Of a stretch of 64,000 nt of DNA, positions 41,555 through 51,023 are shown piece after piece. The notes under the pieces were generated by a model. That model had not been told where the DNA came from. It was given only the letters and a program-made list of their open reading frames with translations, and ran no database searches. The position numbers and the translations under genes were made by a program. Origin of the DNA: Achromobacter deleyi (GTDB taxonomy: Bacteria > Pseudomonadota > Gammaproteobacteria > Burkholderiales > Burkholderiaceae_B); the NCBI RefSeq assembly GCF_902859705.1, contig NZ_CADIJO010000007.1:186001-250000 (forward strand), read 5' to 3'. Position 1 is the stretch's first letter. Every line of letters starts with the position of its first letter.

Positions 41555-43138
41555 ATGGAGTGGCTGCTGGACCCCGCTGCGTGGGTCGGCTTGCTTACCC
41601 TGGTCGTCCTTGAGATCGTCCTGGGAATTGATAACCTGATTTTCATCGCCATCCTGGCGGACAAGCTGCCCCCGTCGCAACGCGACCGTGCGCGCATCTT
41701 GGGCCTCAGCCTGGCGCTCGTCATGCGGCTTGGCCTCTTGTCGGTCATGTCGTATCTGGTCACCCTGACCACCCCCCTGTTTGCCGTCGGACCCTTCTCG
41801 CCATCGGGGCGGGACCTGATTCTCATGGTCGGTGGCTTCTTCCTGCTGTTCAAGGGCACGATGGAACTGCACGAGCGCCTCGAAGGCGGCCAGCATGGCG
41901 GCTCGTCGGGGCCGCGCGTGTACGCCAGCTTCTGGGTCATCGTGACGCAGATCGTGGTGCTCGACGCCGTGTTCTCGCTGGACTCGGTCATCACTGCCGT
42001 CGGCATGGTCGATCACCTGGCCATCATGATGATTGCCGTGGTCATCGCCATCGGCATCATGCTGCTGGCGTCCAAGCCGCTCACGCGCTTCGTCAACGCC
42101 CACCCCACGGTGGTCGTGCTGTGCCTGGGCTTCTTGCTGATGATCGGCTTTTCGCTGCTGGCCGAGGCCTTCGGCTTCAAAGTGCCCAAGGGCTACCTGT
42201 ACGCCGCCATCGGCTTCTCGGTCGCCATCGAGGCGCTCAACCAGGTGGCGCGCCGCAACCTGCTCAAGCTGGACGCGCGCCGCCCCATGCGCGAACGCAC
42301 CGCGTCCGCCGTGCTGCGCATGCTGGGCAAGCGCCCGCCCGCCGAAGAACCCGACCTGCCCAGCGCCGACGGCCCGGCCATGCCGGCCTTTGGCGTCGAA
42401 GAACGCAACATGGTCAGCGGCGTGCTGACGCTGGCCGAACGTTCCATTCGTTCGATCATGACGCCGCGCACCGACGTGTCGTGGATCAACATCGACGATG
42501 ATCCCGAGACCATCCGGCGCCAGATCACCGAGGCGCCGCACAGCTTCTTTCCGGTCTGCCGCGGCTCGCTCGACGAAGTGCTGGGCATCGCCCGCGCCAA
42601 GGACCTGGTGGCCGACCTGATCACCGAAGGCCGCGTGCGCCGCAACCGCCTGCGCGATCCGATCATCGTGCACGAGGCCATCGGCATCCTGCGCCTGATG
42701 GATACGCTCAAGCGCTCGCGCGGCCAGCTGGTGCTGGTGGCCGACGAGTTCGGCGCCATCGAAGGCCTGGTGACCCCGATCGACGTGTTCGAAGCCATCG
42801 CCGGTGAATTCCCCGACGAAGACGAACTGCCCGACATCGTCGCCGACGGCCCCAACATCTGGAAGATCGACGGCGCGGCCGACCTGCACCATGTCGAACA
42901 AGTGCTGGAAACCGAAGGCCTGGTCGACGACGCCCAGGATTTCTCCACGCTGGCCGGCTACCTGCTGTCGCGTTTCGGCCATCTGCCCAAGCCGGGCGAT
43001 GTCTGCGAATACGAGATCCACCACGACCATTTCCGCTTCGAAGTCCTGGAAATGGATGGCCGCCGCATTGCCCTGGTGCGCGTTGAAAAGCGCGCGCCCG
43101 AACTGCTGGACGAAGACGCGTCGCTGACCAACGACTAG
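41555..43138 (+). CDS. TerC-family membrane protein with CBS pair and CorC domain
   Basis: A 527-residue fusion protein. The N-terminal half is a TerC-type membrane domain with about seven helices and acidic membrane residues ([38 protein letters not shown]), implicated in manganese export or metal loading of exoenzymes. A CBS pair follows (about residues 305-425, including [11 protein letters not shown] and [22 protein letters not shown]). A C-terminal CorC/HlyC transporter-associated domain ends the protein (about 440-515). The CBS part probably senses a nucleotide. It lies 46 bases before uppP. Function in this organism is inferred. Confidence 0.88.
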   Translation: MEWLLDPAAWVGLLTLVVLEIVLGIDNLIFIAILADKLPPSQRDRARILGLSLALVMRLGLLSVMSYLVTLTTPLFAVGPFSPSGRDLILMVGGFFLLFKGTMELHERLEGGQHGGSSGPRVYASFWVIVTQIVVLDAVFSLDSVITAVGMVDHLAIMMIAVVIAIGIMLLASKPLTRFVNAHPTVVVLCLGFLLMIGFSLLAEAFGFKVPKGYLYAAIGFSVAIEALNQVARRNLLKLDARRPMRERTASAVLRMLGKRPPAEEPDLPSADGPAMPAFGVEERNMVSGVLTLAERSIRSIMTPRTDVSWINIDDDPETIRRQITEAPHSFFPVCRGSLDEVLGIARAKDLVADLITEGRVRRNRLRDPIIVHEAIGILRLMDTLKRSRGQLVLVADEFGAIEGLVTPIDVFEAIAGEFPDEDELPDIVADGPNIWKIDGAADLHHVEQVLETEGLVDDAQDFSTLAGYLLSRFGHLPKPGDVCEYEIHHDHFRFEVLEMDGRRIALVRVEKRAPELLDEDASLTND

Positions 43139-43184
43139 CGCCGCCAACCCCGGACCCGACCTCATCTACCTGGAACCCGCCATC

Positions 43185-44045
43185 GTGACCGATTCCACGC
43201 TCTACCTGATCAAGGCCTTCATCCTGGGCATCGTCGAAGGCCTGACGGAATTCATCCCCGTGTCCAGCACGGGCCACCTGATCCTGATCGGCGACTGGAT
43301 CAATTTCGAATCCAGCCAGGGCAAGGTGTTTGAAGTCGTGATCCAGCTCGGTTCCATCCTGGCCGTGATGTGGATCTTCCGGGCCCGCCTGCTGCAGCTG
43401 ATCCGCGGCACGCTCACCGGCGTGCCCAGCGAAGTCGCCTTCACCCGCAACCTGATCATCGCCTTCCTGCCGGCCGCCGTCATCGGCGCCATCTTCATCA
43501 AGTCGATCAAGCAGGTGTTCTACCACCCGGGCGTGGTGGTGGTGACCCTGGTGCTGGGCGGCCTGATCATGCTGTATGTCGAGCGCCGTACCCGCCACAC
43601 GCCGGGCGACGTGCCCGGCGCCGCGGACGACACCGCGTCCGACGAACACGCCACCGCCCGCACGCTGGAACAGATCACCTGGAAGCAGGCGCTGGGCGTG
43701 GGTGTGGCCCAATGCCTGGCCATGATCCCCGGCACCTCGCGGTCCGGCGCCACCATCATCGGTGGCATGATCGCGGGTATCCAGCGCAAGACGGCCACCG
43801 AGTTCTCGTTCTTCCTGGCCATGCCCACCATGCTGGGCGCGGCCGTGTACGACATGTACAAGAACATGGACCTGCTCACCCAGCACGACCTGTCCGGCAT
43901 CGCCGTGGGCTTCGTGGCGGCCTTCCTGAGCGCCATCGTGGTGGTGCGCGCGGTGCTGCGTTTCGTGGCCAACCACACCTACCGCGTGTTCGCCTGGTAC
44001 CGCATCGTGTTCGGCGCCATCGTGGCGGCCTGGATCTTCCTCTGA
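43185..44045 (+). CDS. uppP: Undecaprenyl-diphosphatase UppP (BacA)
   Basis: A 286-residue integral membrane enzyme that recycles the lipid carrier undecaprenyl pyrophosphate to the monophosphate for peptidoglycan and other envelope polymers; overexpression gives bacitracin resistance. Catalytic regions are EGLTEFIPVSSTGHLIL (about residues 17-33) and IPGTSRSGATIIGG (about 181-194). Eight helices are expected. The start is the GTG at 43185. An internal loop (GDVPGAADDTASDEHATAR, about residues 142-160) is longer than in short members of the family. A strong bidirectional terminator follows. Confidence 0.93.
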   Translation: MTDSTLYLIKAFILGIVEGLTEFIPVSSTGHLILIGDWINFESSQGKVFEVVIQLGSILAVMWIFRARLLQLIRGTLTGVPSEVAFTRNLIIAFLPAAVIGAIFIKSIKQVFYHPGVVVVTLVLGGLIMLYVERRTRHTPGDVPGAADDTASDEHATARTLEQITWKQALGVGVAQCLAMIPGTSRSGATIIGGMIAGIQRKTATEFSFFLAMPTMLGAAVYDMYKNMDLLTQHDLSGIAVGFVAAFLSAIVVVRAVLRFVANHTYRVFAWYRIVFGAIVAAWIFL

Positions 44046-44084
44046 TTCCGCCTGGCGCGGGGCCCGGGTCCCGCGCACAGGAAA

Positions 44085-44118
44085 AAAATGGGCCGCGTCA
44101 CATGACGCGGCCCATTTT
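44085..44118. terminator. Bidirectional terminator between uppP and lpxH
   Basis: A 15-bp perfect stem (44085-44099 with 44104-44118) closes an ACAT loop. A/T tracts on both outer sides (seven A at 44082-44088, TTTT at 44115-44118) allow use on both strands by convergent uppP and lpxH. Confidence 0.9.
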
Positions 44119-44148
44119 CATGGAGCATGGCGGGGGCGGGCCCCAGGC

Positions 44149-44922
44149 CTATGCTTCGATGTCGAGATCGTAGAACTGCAGGCCGTCCTGGTCGATGACC
44201 AGCCAGCCGCCGCGGGGCGGTGAAACGTGGTCGCAGTCCCAGTCGGGCAGTACCCAGCGTTCGCGCTTCTTGCCGTCGACGTCAAGCACGTGGCGGGCGG
44301 GGCGATGGGTATGCCCATGCACCAGCACGCTGACGCCCGAGTCGCGGAAGACCTGTGCGATGGCGCCGGCATTCACGTCCATGATTTCCATCGACTTGGC
44401 CTGGTTGGCGGCCTGGCTTTCGCCGCGGGCCTGCTGCGCCATGGCCAGGCGCTCGGGAATGGTCTTGGACAGGAATTCAGCCTGCCATTGCGGGTTGCGG
44501 ACCATCTGGCGGAACTGCTGGTACGCGGCGTCGTCGGTACAGAATTCGTCGCCGTGCGTGAGCAGCACGTTGCCGTAGTCGGTCTGCAGCAGCGCCGGTT
44601 CGGGCAGCAGCTTGGCGCCCACGGCGGCGGCCAGTTCTTCGCCGATCAGGAAGTCGCGGTTGCCGCGGCCCAGCCAGACCGGAATGCGCGCTGCGGTGGC
44701 CTGCAGCGCCTTGAGCACCGTGGCCAGCCACGGCGGCGCGGCGCGGATTACGTCGTCGCCGATCCAGGCATCGAAGATGTCGCCCGGCAGCAGCAGGGCG
44801 GCGGCTTCTTCTTCGGCGGCCTGCAGGAAGGCCAGGAAGGCCTCCGAGGTGGCCGGCGTTGCCGGCCCCAGGTGCAGGTCGGATGCCAGCCAGATCGGGC
44901 CGGCCAGGGCAAGCTTATTCAA
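44149..44922 (-). CDS. lpxH: UDP-2,3-diacylglucosamine diphosphatase LpxH
   Basis: A 257-residue calcineurin-like metallophosphoesterase that makes lipid X in lipid A synthesis. The metal motifs are [37 protein letters not shown] and HGHTHRP. The only reasonable start is the TTG at 44922 ([19 protein letters not shown]), which overlaps the 3' end of the cyclophilin gene by eight bases. The weak start and overlap imply translation coupled to the upstream gene. Third gene of the TPR-cyclophilin-lpxH operon. Confidence 0.9.
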   Translation of the reverse strand: MNKLALAGPIWLASDLHLGPATPATSEAFLAFLQAAEEEAAALLLPGDIFDAWIGDDVIRAAPPWLATVLKALQATAARIPVWLGRGNRDFLIGEELAAAVGAKLLPEPALLQTDYGNVLLTHGDEFCTDDAAYQQFRQMVRNPQWQAEFLSKTIPERLAMAQQARGESQAANQAKSMEIMDVNAGAIAQVFRDSGVSVLVHGHTHRPARHVLDVDGKKRERWVLPDWDCDHVSPPRGGWLVIDQDGLQFYDLDIEA

Positions 44923-45562
44923 GAACTTCGGCCTTCTCGATGATCACGTCTTCGTTGGGGACGTTCTGGTGGAAGCCCTTGTTGCCGGTCTTCACGCCCT
45001 TGATCTTGTCGACCACGTCGGTGCCTTCGGTGATGCTGCCGAACACGGCGTAGCCCCAACCGTTGGGCGTGGGCGCGGTGAAGTTCAGGAAGTCGTTGTT
45101 GGACACGTTGATGAAGAACTGGGCGGTCGCCGAGTGCGGGTCGCTGGTGCGGGCCATCGCCAGGGTGTACTTGTCGTTCTTCAGGCCGTTGTTGGCCTCG
45201 TTTTCGATCGGGGCATGGGTTTGCTTCTGCTTCATGCCGGGTTCGAAACCGCCGCCCTGGATCATGAAGCCGTCGATCACGCGGTGGAACACCGTGCCGT
45301 TGTAGAAGCCTTCCTTGACGTAGGTCAGGAAGTTCTCGACGGTCTTGGGCGCCTTGGCGGCGTCCAGGGTGATGACCATGTCGCCTTGGTTGGTGTGAAG
45401 CTTGACGCGGGGATTGGTGCTCATGGCTTTTGTGCCTTCAGAGGGAGAGGTTGAGGGGGCGGCCGCAGGCGCGGCGCTGACGAGCGCTGGGGCAAAGGCG
45501 GCCAGCGCGAACGAGCACGCCGTCAGGCGCAGCAGGTGGAGAGGGGAATAGCGGGACATCAT
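44915..45562 (-). CDS. Cyclophilin-type peptidyl-prolyl isomerase with signal peptide
   Basis: A 215-residue protein. The cyclophilin domain (from about residue 50) matches bacterial PpiB almost motif for motif: [59 protein letters not shown] and [10 protein letters not shown]. The catalytic Arg is in FHRV. Unusually for a PpiB-like core, about 46 residues precede it, with a signal-peptide-like segment ([24 protein letters not shown]). An internal ATG at 45424 ([15 protein letters not shown]) would give a cytoplasmic enzyme. It starts in overlap with the TPR gene stop (ATGA). Confidence 0.88.
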   Translation of the reverse strand: MMSRYSPLHLLRLTACSFALAAFAPALVSAAPAAAPSTSPSEGTKAMSTNPRVKLHTNQGDMVITLDAAKAPKTVENFLTYVKEGFYNGTVFHRVIDGFMIQGGGFEPGMKQKQTHAPIENEANNGLKNDKYTLAMARTSDPHSATAQFFINVSNNDFLNFTAPTPNGWGYAVFGSITEGTDVVDKIKGVKTGNKGFHQNVPNEDVIIEKAEVLE

Positions 45563-46239
45563 TTGTGTTGCCTATCCTTCAGCATGGTTTCGACTTCGCG
45601 AGCCTTGTCCTGCATGCCCGGCACGCCTTCCTTGGCGGCCTGCTTGTAGGTGCGCAACGCCTGCAGCAATTGCAGGTCGCCCAGGTTGGCGCGCGCGGCG
45701 GCGTAGCCCGGGTCGGCGCGCAAGGCCTGTTGCAGGGCGTCTTGTGCTTTTTCAAGTTCGCCCCGGCTGGCATATAGAGCGGCCAGGTTGTTCCAAGGTT
45801 CCGGCAGTTCCGGGAAACGGGTCGTCATCTCGGTGTAGATGTCGATGGCCTCGGCCTTGCGATCCAGGGCGGCCAGCGCGCGCGCGTGCTGGAACATCAG
45901 CTGCACGTCGGTGCCGCGCTGATCCTTGATCTGGGCCTCGCGCTTTTCGATCATCGCCAGCGCCTCGGCGTTGTCGCCGTGGTTCAGCAGGCGTTCGATG
46001 TAGTTGGTGATCTGCGAGGCGCTGGGCTGCAGCCGGGTGTCCACGCTGGGCTGCACGGACTTGAGCACATTGGCCAGGCCTTCCCAGCCGCCTTCAGGCG
46101 GAATGGGGTCCAGCGTGGTGCGGTTGGCGTTCGGGTTCTGCCCCGAGCCGCCCATGGATTGGGCAAAGGCGCCGGCAGCCGGCGCGCCGGCCAGGGCCAG
46201 TGCGAGCAGGGTGACGCAAAAACGCGGCTTGATAGTCAC
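45559..46239 (-). CDS. Exported tetratricopeptide repeat protein
   Basis: A 226-residue protein with signal peptide (residues 1 to about 26, ending AFAQS). A Gly/Asn-rich linker comes first. TPR helices follow from about residue 70 to the end, including [44 protein letters not shown], so protein binding in the periplasm is likely. The start is the GTG at 46239 with GGATG six bases upstream. It is the first gene of an operon with the cyclophilin and lpxH; a chaperone-type role for envelope proteins is plausible. Confidence 0.82.
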   Translation of the reverse strand: MTIKPRFCVTLLALALAGAPAAGAFAQSMGGSGQNPNANRTTLDPIPPEGGWEGLANVLKSVQPSVDTRLQPSASQITNYIERLLNHGDNAEALAMIEKREAQIKDQRGTDVQLMFQHARALAALDRKAEAIDIYTEMTTRFPELPEPWNNLAALYASRGELEKAQDALQQALRADPGYAAARANLGDLQLLQALRTYKQAAKEGVPGMQDKAREVETMLKDRQHK

Positions 46240-46576
46240 GTGGGCATCCGTTAAAAGTCGTGGCTGGCGCGCGCTTACGCGCGCGACCGGGCCGCTTGCT
46301 ATACTTGACGACCGCCATTTTAGCCTCGGTTCAGTTTTTGGCTCGACATTGAGGCAAAACGCTGGCCGACAAGTGTGTCGGGATAGGCCGACAAGTGTGC
46401 CGGGGTGATGAAGCCCCGGGGCGAAACTTCGGACTTAAACCTCGGGCTTAACCCCCCGGGCGGCAATCCTGGCAACGTCGGCAACCCATCGGCGGCAAGC
46501 CCTGAAGGTATCGTCCTTCGGGCACAACGTTTTCCGCAGCCGCCTCGGAAAAAATTTGGACAACCTCAAAAGCGCC
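46240..46576. other. Structured intergenic region upstream of cysS
   Basis: This 337-base gap separates the divergent TPR gene and cysS. It holds a 14-base direct repeat GGCCGACAAGTGTG at 46364 and 46386. The first copy is part of a perfect hairpin CCGACA-AGTG-TGTCGG (46366-46381). A further hairpin CCGGGG-N8-CCCCGG lies at 46400-46419. No convincing gene is present. The elements would fall in the cysS leader if transcription begins upstream. Confidence 0.5.
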
Positions 46577-48031
46577 ATGCTGCAAATCTACAACACGTTA
46601 TCGCGTACCAAAGAACCGTTCAAGCCGGCCCAGGCTGGTCAGGTGCGCATGTACGTGTGTGGCATGACCGTGTACGACTTCTGCCACCTGGGCCATGCCC
46701 GCATGCTGGTGTCGTTCGACGTGGTGCAGCGCTGGCTGCGCGCCAGCGGCCTGGCCGTCGACTACGTGCGCAATATCACCGACATCGACGACAAGATCAT
46801 CCGCCGCGCCGTCGAAACCGGCCGCCGCATCGGTGAAGTCACCGAGTTCTACATCGCCGCCATGCACGCCGACGAGCGCGCGCTGGGCGTGGACACGCCC
46901 GACCGCGAGCCGCGCGCCACCCAGTACGTGGGCGAGATGCTCGACATCATCGGCAAGCTCGAACAGAAGGGCCTGGCCTACCAGGCCGACGACGGCGACG
47001 TGAACTACGCCGTGCGCGGCTTCGAAGGCTACGGCAAGCTGTCCGGCAAGACGCTGGACGACCTGCGCGCCGGCGAACGCGTGGCAGTGGGTTCGTCCAA
47101 GCGCGATCCGCTTGATTTCGTGCTGTGGAAATCGGCCAAGGCCGAAGAACCCGCCGACACCAAGTGGGAATCGCCCTATGGCATGGGCCGTCCGGGATGG
47201 CACATCGAATGCTCGGCCATGAGCAAATCGCTGCTGGGCCTGCCCCTGGACATCCACGGCGGCGGTCCCGACCTGAAATTCCCGCACCACGAAAACGAGA
47301 TCGCCCAGACCGAAGGCGCTTTCGGCGGCGTGCTGGCCAACATCTGGATGCATTGCGGCCCGCTGATGGTCGATTCGGACAAGATGTCCAAGTCGCTGGG
47401 CAATTTCCGCACCATCCGCCAGACCATCGCCCAAGGCGACCCCGCGGCCGACCAGGCCGATTACCGCGTCAACCCGCGCGAAGCCGAAATGGTGCGTTTC
47501 TTCATCGTGCGCAACCACTACCGCAGCCCGCAGAACTACACGCCGGACAACCTGGTCGACGCCCAGAACGCGCTGGACCGCCTGTACCAGGCGCTGCAGA
47601 ACGTGCCGGCCGACGACCAGGGCATCGACTGGAACGACCCCCAGGCGCAGGCCTTCAAGGCCGCCATGGACGACGACTTCAACAGTTCCGGCGCGGTCGC
47701 GGCCCTGTTCGAACTGGCGTCCGAAGCCAACCGCAGCAAGAGCGCGCGCAGCGCCGGCCAGCTGAAGGCGCTGGCCTCGCTGCTGGGCCTGCTGCAACAG
47801 GACCCGGCCGCCTACTTCCAGTCGTCCACCCGCTATTCGGCGGCCGCGATGGAACAAGGCGTACGCAGCGAACTGGACGCCGACGCCATCCAGACCCTGA
47901 TCGACGCCCGCGCGGCCGCCAAGGCGGCCCGCAACTTCGCAGAGGCGGATCGCATCCGTGCCGAGCTGCGCGATGCCGGCATCGAACTCGATGACAAACC
48001 GGGCGGCCTGACGCAATGGCGTCGGGCGTGA
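46577..48031 (+). CDS. cysS: Cysteinyl-tRNA synthetase
   Basis: A 484-residue class I aminoacyl-tRNA synthetase that charges tRNA-Cys. The HIGH motif is CHLGHARM near residue 37, the KMSKS loop is KMSKSLGN near residue 275, and zinc ligands are in [17 protein letters not shown] and HENEIAQ. The C-terminal anticodon-binding domain ends QWRRA. The start is the ATG at 46577 ([10 protein letters not shown]), matching the usual N-terminus. Hairpins and a direct repeat lie in the upstream gap. The glycosylase gene follows after 20 bases. Confidence 0.95.
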   Translation: MLQIYNTLSRTKEPFKPAQAGQVRMYVCGMTVYDFCHLGHARMLVSFDVVQRWLRASGLAVDYVRNITDIDDKIIRRAVETGRRIGEVTEFYIAAMHADERALGVDTPDREPRATQYVGEMLDIIGKLEQKGLAYQADDGDVNYAVRGFEGYGKLSGKTLDDLRAGERVAVGSSKRDPLDFVLWKSAKAEEPADTKWESPYGMGRPGWHIECSAMSKSLLGLPLDIHGGGPDLKFPHHENEIAQTEGAFGGVLANIWMHCGPLMVDSDKMSKSLGNFRTIRQTIAQGDPAADQADYRVNPREAEMVRFFIVRNHYRSPQNYTPDNLVDAQNALDRLYQALQNVPADDQGIDWNDPQAQAFKAAMDDDFNSSGAVAALFELASEANRSKSARSAGQLKALASLLGLLQQDPAAYFQSSTRYSAAAMEQGVRSELDADAIQTLIDARAAAKAARNFAEADRIRAELRDAGIELDDKPGGLTQWRRA

Positions 48032-48051
48032 ACCCCCAGGAAACGCCCCAC

Positions 48052-48696
48052 ATGTCCATCGTAGATACCGACATTCCCAAGCCTGAGTATTGGGAGGCCG
48101 CCGTCGCCCACCTGATGCGGCGCGACCGCATCCTGAAAAAGATCATCCCCCAGCACCCCGAGGTCTGGCTGACCTCGCGCGGCACGCCTTTCGTGACGCT
48201 GGCGCGGGCGATCATCGGCCAGCAGGTCTCGGCCAAGGCGGCCGACGCCGTCTGGGACAAGTTCCTGGAAGCCGCCGGCAAGCGGCCCACCCCCGTGGCG
48301 GTGCTGCGCGTGGGCCTGGAAGGCCTGCGCAATGCCGGCCTGTCGCAGCGCAAGGCCGAATACGTGCTGGACCTGGCCGTGCATTTCGGCGAACGCCGGG
48401 TCCACCCTGAAAAATGGGCGGCCATGGACGACGAGGCCGTTATTTCTGAATTGACCGCCATCCGGGGCATCGGACGCTGGACGGCGGAGATGTTTTTGAT
48501 TTTCAATCTGCAGCGGCCTGATGTTCTGCCGCTGGATGATCCTGGGTTGCTCAAGGCAATCTCGCTACACTATTTCAGCGGCGAGCCTGTCTCGCGCTTC
48601 GAGGCTCGCGAAGTCTCGTTGGCGTGGCAACCCTGGCGTACCGTGGCTACCTGGTATCTGTGGCGCAGTCTGGAACCGACGCCGGTCCAATACTGA
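48052..48696 (+). CDS. DNA-3-methyladenine glycosylase II-like (HhH-GPD)
   Basis: A 214-residue HhH-GPD base-excision glycosylase resembling the AlkA core without the N-terminal AlkA domain. It should remove alkylated purines from DNA. The helix-hairpin-helix is ISELTAIRGIGRWTAEMFLIF (about residues 127-147), and the catalytic aspartate is in VLPLDDPGLLKAI (near residue 161). IIGQQVSAKAADAV is the early family motif. The ATG at 48052 was preferred to an upstream in-frame start inside the gap. Part of the cysS to lysC run. Confidence 0.88.
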   Translation: MSIVDTDIPKPEYWEAAVAHLMRRDRILKKIIPQHPEVWLTSRGTPFVTLARAIIGQQVSAKAADAVWDKFLEAAGKRPTPVAVLRVGLEGLRNAGLSQRKAEYVLDLAVHFGERRVHPEKWAAMDDEAVISELTAIRGIGRWTAEMFLIFNLQRPDVLPLDDPGLLKAISLHYFSGEPVSRFEAREVSLAWQPWRTVATWYLWRSLEPTPVQY

Positions 48697-48732
48697 CGCA
48701 AACCAGGTCGCCCATCTACGGAACCACACTAC

Positions 48733-49698
48733 ATGCGCAATACATTTCTGGAATTTGAACAGCCGCTCGCCGAGCTTGAAAACAAGATCGAGCAGCTGCG
48801 CTACGTGCAGGCCGATTCGGCGGTAGACATCTCCGACGAGATCGGACGTCTGCAGCAGAAGAGTCAGTCACTGGCCAAGGAAATCTACGCCAAGCTCACG
48901 CCTTGGCAGACGGCGCTCGTCGCCCGCCACCCCCAGCGTCCCTACACGCTGGACTACGTGCGCGAAATCTTCACCGACTTCCACGAACTGCACGGCGACC
49001 GCATGTACGCCGACGACCAGTCCATCGTGGGCGGCCTGGCGCGCTTTAACGGCACGCCCTGCATGGTGATCGGCCACCAGAAAGGCCGCGACACCAAGGA
49101 ACGCGCCGCCCGCAACTTCGGCATGCCGCGTCCGGAAGGCTATCGAAAGGCCCTGCGCCTGATGCGCCTGGCCGAAAAATTCGGCATCCCCGTGTTCACC
49201 TTCGTGGATACCCCCGGCGCCTATCCCGGCATCGGCGCCGAAGAACGCGGCCAGTCCGAAGCCATCGGCCACAACCTGTACGCCATGGCCGAACTGAAGG
49301 TCCCCGTGATCGTCACGATCATCGGCGAAGGCGGCTCGGGCGGCGCCCTGGCCATCGCCGTGGGCAACGCCGTGCTGATGCTGCAGTACGCCACCTACGC
49401 CGTGATCTCGCCCGAAGGCTGCGCGTCCATCCTGTGGCGCAGCGCCGACAAGGCCCCCGAGGCCGCCGAAGCGCTGGCCATCATCGCCCCGCGCCTGAAA
49501 GACCTGGGCCTGGTCGACCGCGTCATCAACGAACCGGTGGGCGGCGCCCACCGCGACCCGCGCGTCATGGCGCGCCTGTTGCGCCGCGCGCTGGGCGACG
49601 CCCTGCGCCAGCTGCAGGGTCTGACGCCCGAGCAGCTCGTGGAACAGCGCGTCCAGCGCGTGCTGTCCTACGGCGCCTTCCAGGAAGTGCGCGCTTAA
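48733..49698 (+). CDS. accA: Acetyl-CoA carboxylase carboxyltransferase subunit alpha
   Basis: A 321-residue AccA. With AccD it forms the carboxyltransferase that makes malonyl-CoA for fatty acid synthesis. Family segments are [21 protein letters not shown] at the N-terminus, [49 protein letters not shown] (about 157-183), and [15 protein letters not shown] for the CoA-binding oxyanion region. The length matches other AccA proteins. It lies between the glycosylase and tilS genes. Confidence 0.96.
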   Translation: MRNTFLEFEQPLAELENKIEQLRYVQADSAVDISDEIGRLQQKSQSLAKEIYAKLTPWQTALVARHPQRPYTLDYVREIFTDFHELHGDRMYADDQSIVGGLARFNGTPCMVIGHQKGRDTKERAARNFGMPRPEGYRKALRLMRLAEKFGIPVFTFVDTPGAYPGIGAEERGQSEAIGHNLYAMAELKVPVIVTIIGEGGSGGALAIAVGNAVLMLQYATYAVISPEGCASILWRSADKAPEAAEALAIIAPRLKDLGLVDRVINEPVGGAHRDPRVMARLLRRALGDALRQLQGLTPEQLVEQRVQRVLSYGAFQEVRA

Positions 49699-49759
49699 GA
49701 GCGCCCCGCGCGCCGGCCCATGCCGGCGCCGCGGCCAGGCTCTCTTCGCGCCGTCCGCC

Positions 49760-50914
49760 ATGACCCGCCCCCCCGCCGCATCCGATCCGTCTGACGCGGC
49801 CAGCGCGGGGCAGTCGTTTCCCTATCCCGTATCGCCTGACCTGGCCGCCGCCTTGCGGCGCGCCTTGCAGTCCCTGCCGCAACCGCCGGGGCGTATCGCC
49901 GTGGCCGTCAGCGGCGGCGCCGATTCGGCCATGCTGGCCGTACATGCGGCCGCCGTGGCCCGCGCCGCGGGTATCGAGGTGCTGCTGTTCCATGTGCACC
50001 ACGGCCTGCAGGCGGCCGCCGATGGCTGGAGCCAGCAGGTGCGGGGGTTGGCCGATCTGCTGGGCCTGCCGCTGCGGCTGGCGCGGGTCCAGGTGGACGA
50101 GGCCACCGGCAAGGGCATCGAGGCCGCCGCGCGCGATGCCCGCTATGCCGCGCTGGCCCGCCTGGCCCACGACGACGGCGTGACGCTGGTGCTGCTGGCC
50201 CATCACCGCAACGACCAGGCCGAAACTGTGCTGTTGCGCCTGTTGCGCGGCACGGGCCTGGCCGGCATGGCGGCCATGGCGCCGCTGACCCGTCGCGATG
50301 GCTTGACCTACCTGCGCCCCTGGCTGGACGAGGGCAGGGACGCCATCCTGCACGCCGCCGCGCAATTCGCCGATGCCACCGGTTGGCGTCCCGTGCAGGA
50401 CCCCACCAACGCCGATCCGCGCTACACCCGCGCCGCCTTGCGCGAACTGCTGGCGCCCGCGCTGGATGGCCGCTGGCCTGGCTGGCGCGCCATCGTCGCC
50501 CGCCACGCCCGCCACATGGCCGAAGCCGCCGAGATCCTGGACGAAGTCGCCCGCGACGACCTGGCCGGCCTGGAACCCGGGCCGGACGGCGCCAGCTTCT
50601 CGCTGGCCGCGTGGCGCAAACTGTCGCCCGCGCGCCAGGCCCAGGTACTGCGCTACTGGTTGGCGCAGAACGGCGCCCGCATGCCCACCGATGCACGCCT
50701 GCGCGATCTATTGCGCCAACTGCGCGAACTGCACAGCCTGGGGCACGACCGCCAGTTGCGGGTGGAGCAGGCCGGGCACGTGATTCGCTGCCATCGAGGA
50801 CGGGTGTGGCTGGAAGCGCGGCCGGACGATGGCCAACTGTCGGCGAAACCGCGTCCGATCCCGGCCCCAGCGCCGGAAAATTCAGCGAAAGACGACAAAT
50901 TCCGCGAAAAATGA
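49760..50914 (+). CDS. tilS: tRNA(Ile)-lysidine synthase TilS
   Basis: A 384-residue N-type ATP pyrophosphatase that converts C34 of tRNA-Ile(CAU) to lysidine so that it reads AUA. The P-loop is AVSGGADSAMLAV (about residues 48-60), with HVHHGLQ and LLAHHRNDQAETVLLRLLRGTGLAG in the catalytic domain. A C-terminal part of about 160 residues holds the TilS substrate-binding region. A proline-rich, charged tail ends the protein. It lies between accA and lysC in the conserved order. Confidence 0.93.
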   Translation: MTRPPAASDPSDAASAGQSFPYPVSPDLAAALRRALQSLPQPPGRIAVAVSGGADSAMLAVHAAAVARAAGIEVLLFHVHHGLQAAADGWSQQVRGLADLLGLPLRLARVQVDEATGKGIEAAARDARYAALARLAHDDGVTLVLLAHHRNDQAETVLLRLLRGTGLAGMAAMAPLTRRDGLTYLRPWLDEGRDAILHAAAQFADATGWRPVQDPTNADPRYTRAALRELLAPALDGRWPGWRAIVARHARHMAEAAEILDEVARDDLAGLEPGPDGASFSLAAWRKLSPARQAQVLRYWLAQNGARMPTDARLRDLLRQLRELHSLGHDRQLRVEQAGHVIRCHRGRVWLEARPDDGQLSAKPRPIPAPAPENSAKDDKFREK

Positions 50915-51023
50915 CCGTGGAATGGAAAGAAAATTCCACGTGCTGCGCAAATTTTTACCGCCGCGATAGAATATGAGGTTTTGCCCGTCAACACTTGCGG
51001 CGGGTTCCCAGCCAGAGTACGAG

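Noticed and set aside
46405-46836. Plus-strand frame starting in the cysS leader and running into cysS
   Set aside because: No ribosome site and it overlaps cysS in another frame; I cannot exclude a short leader peptide but see no cysteine run.
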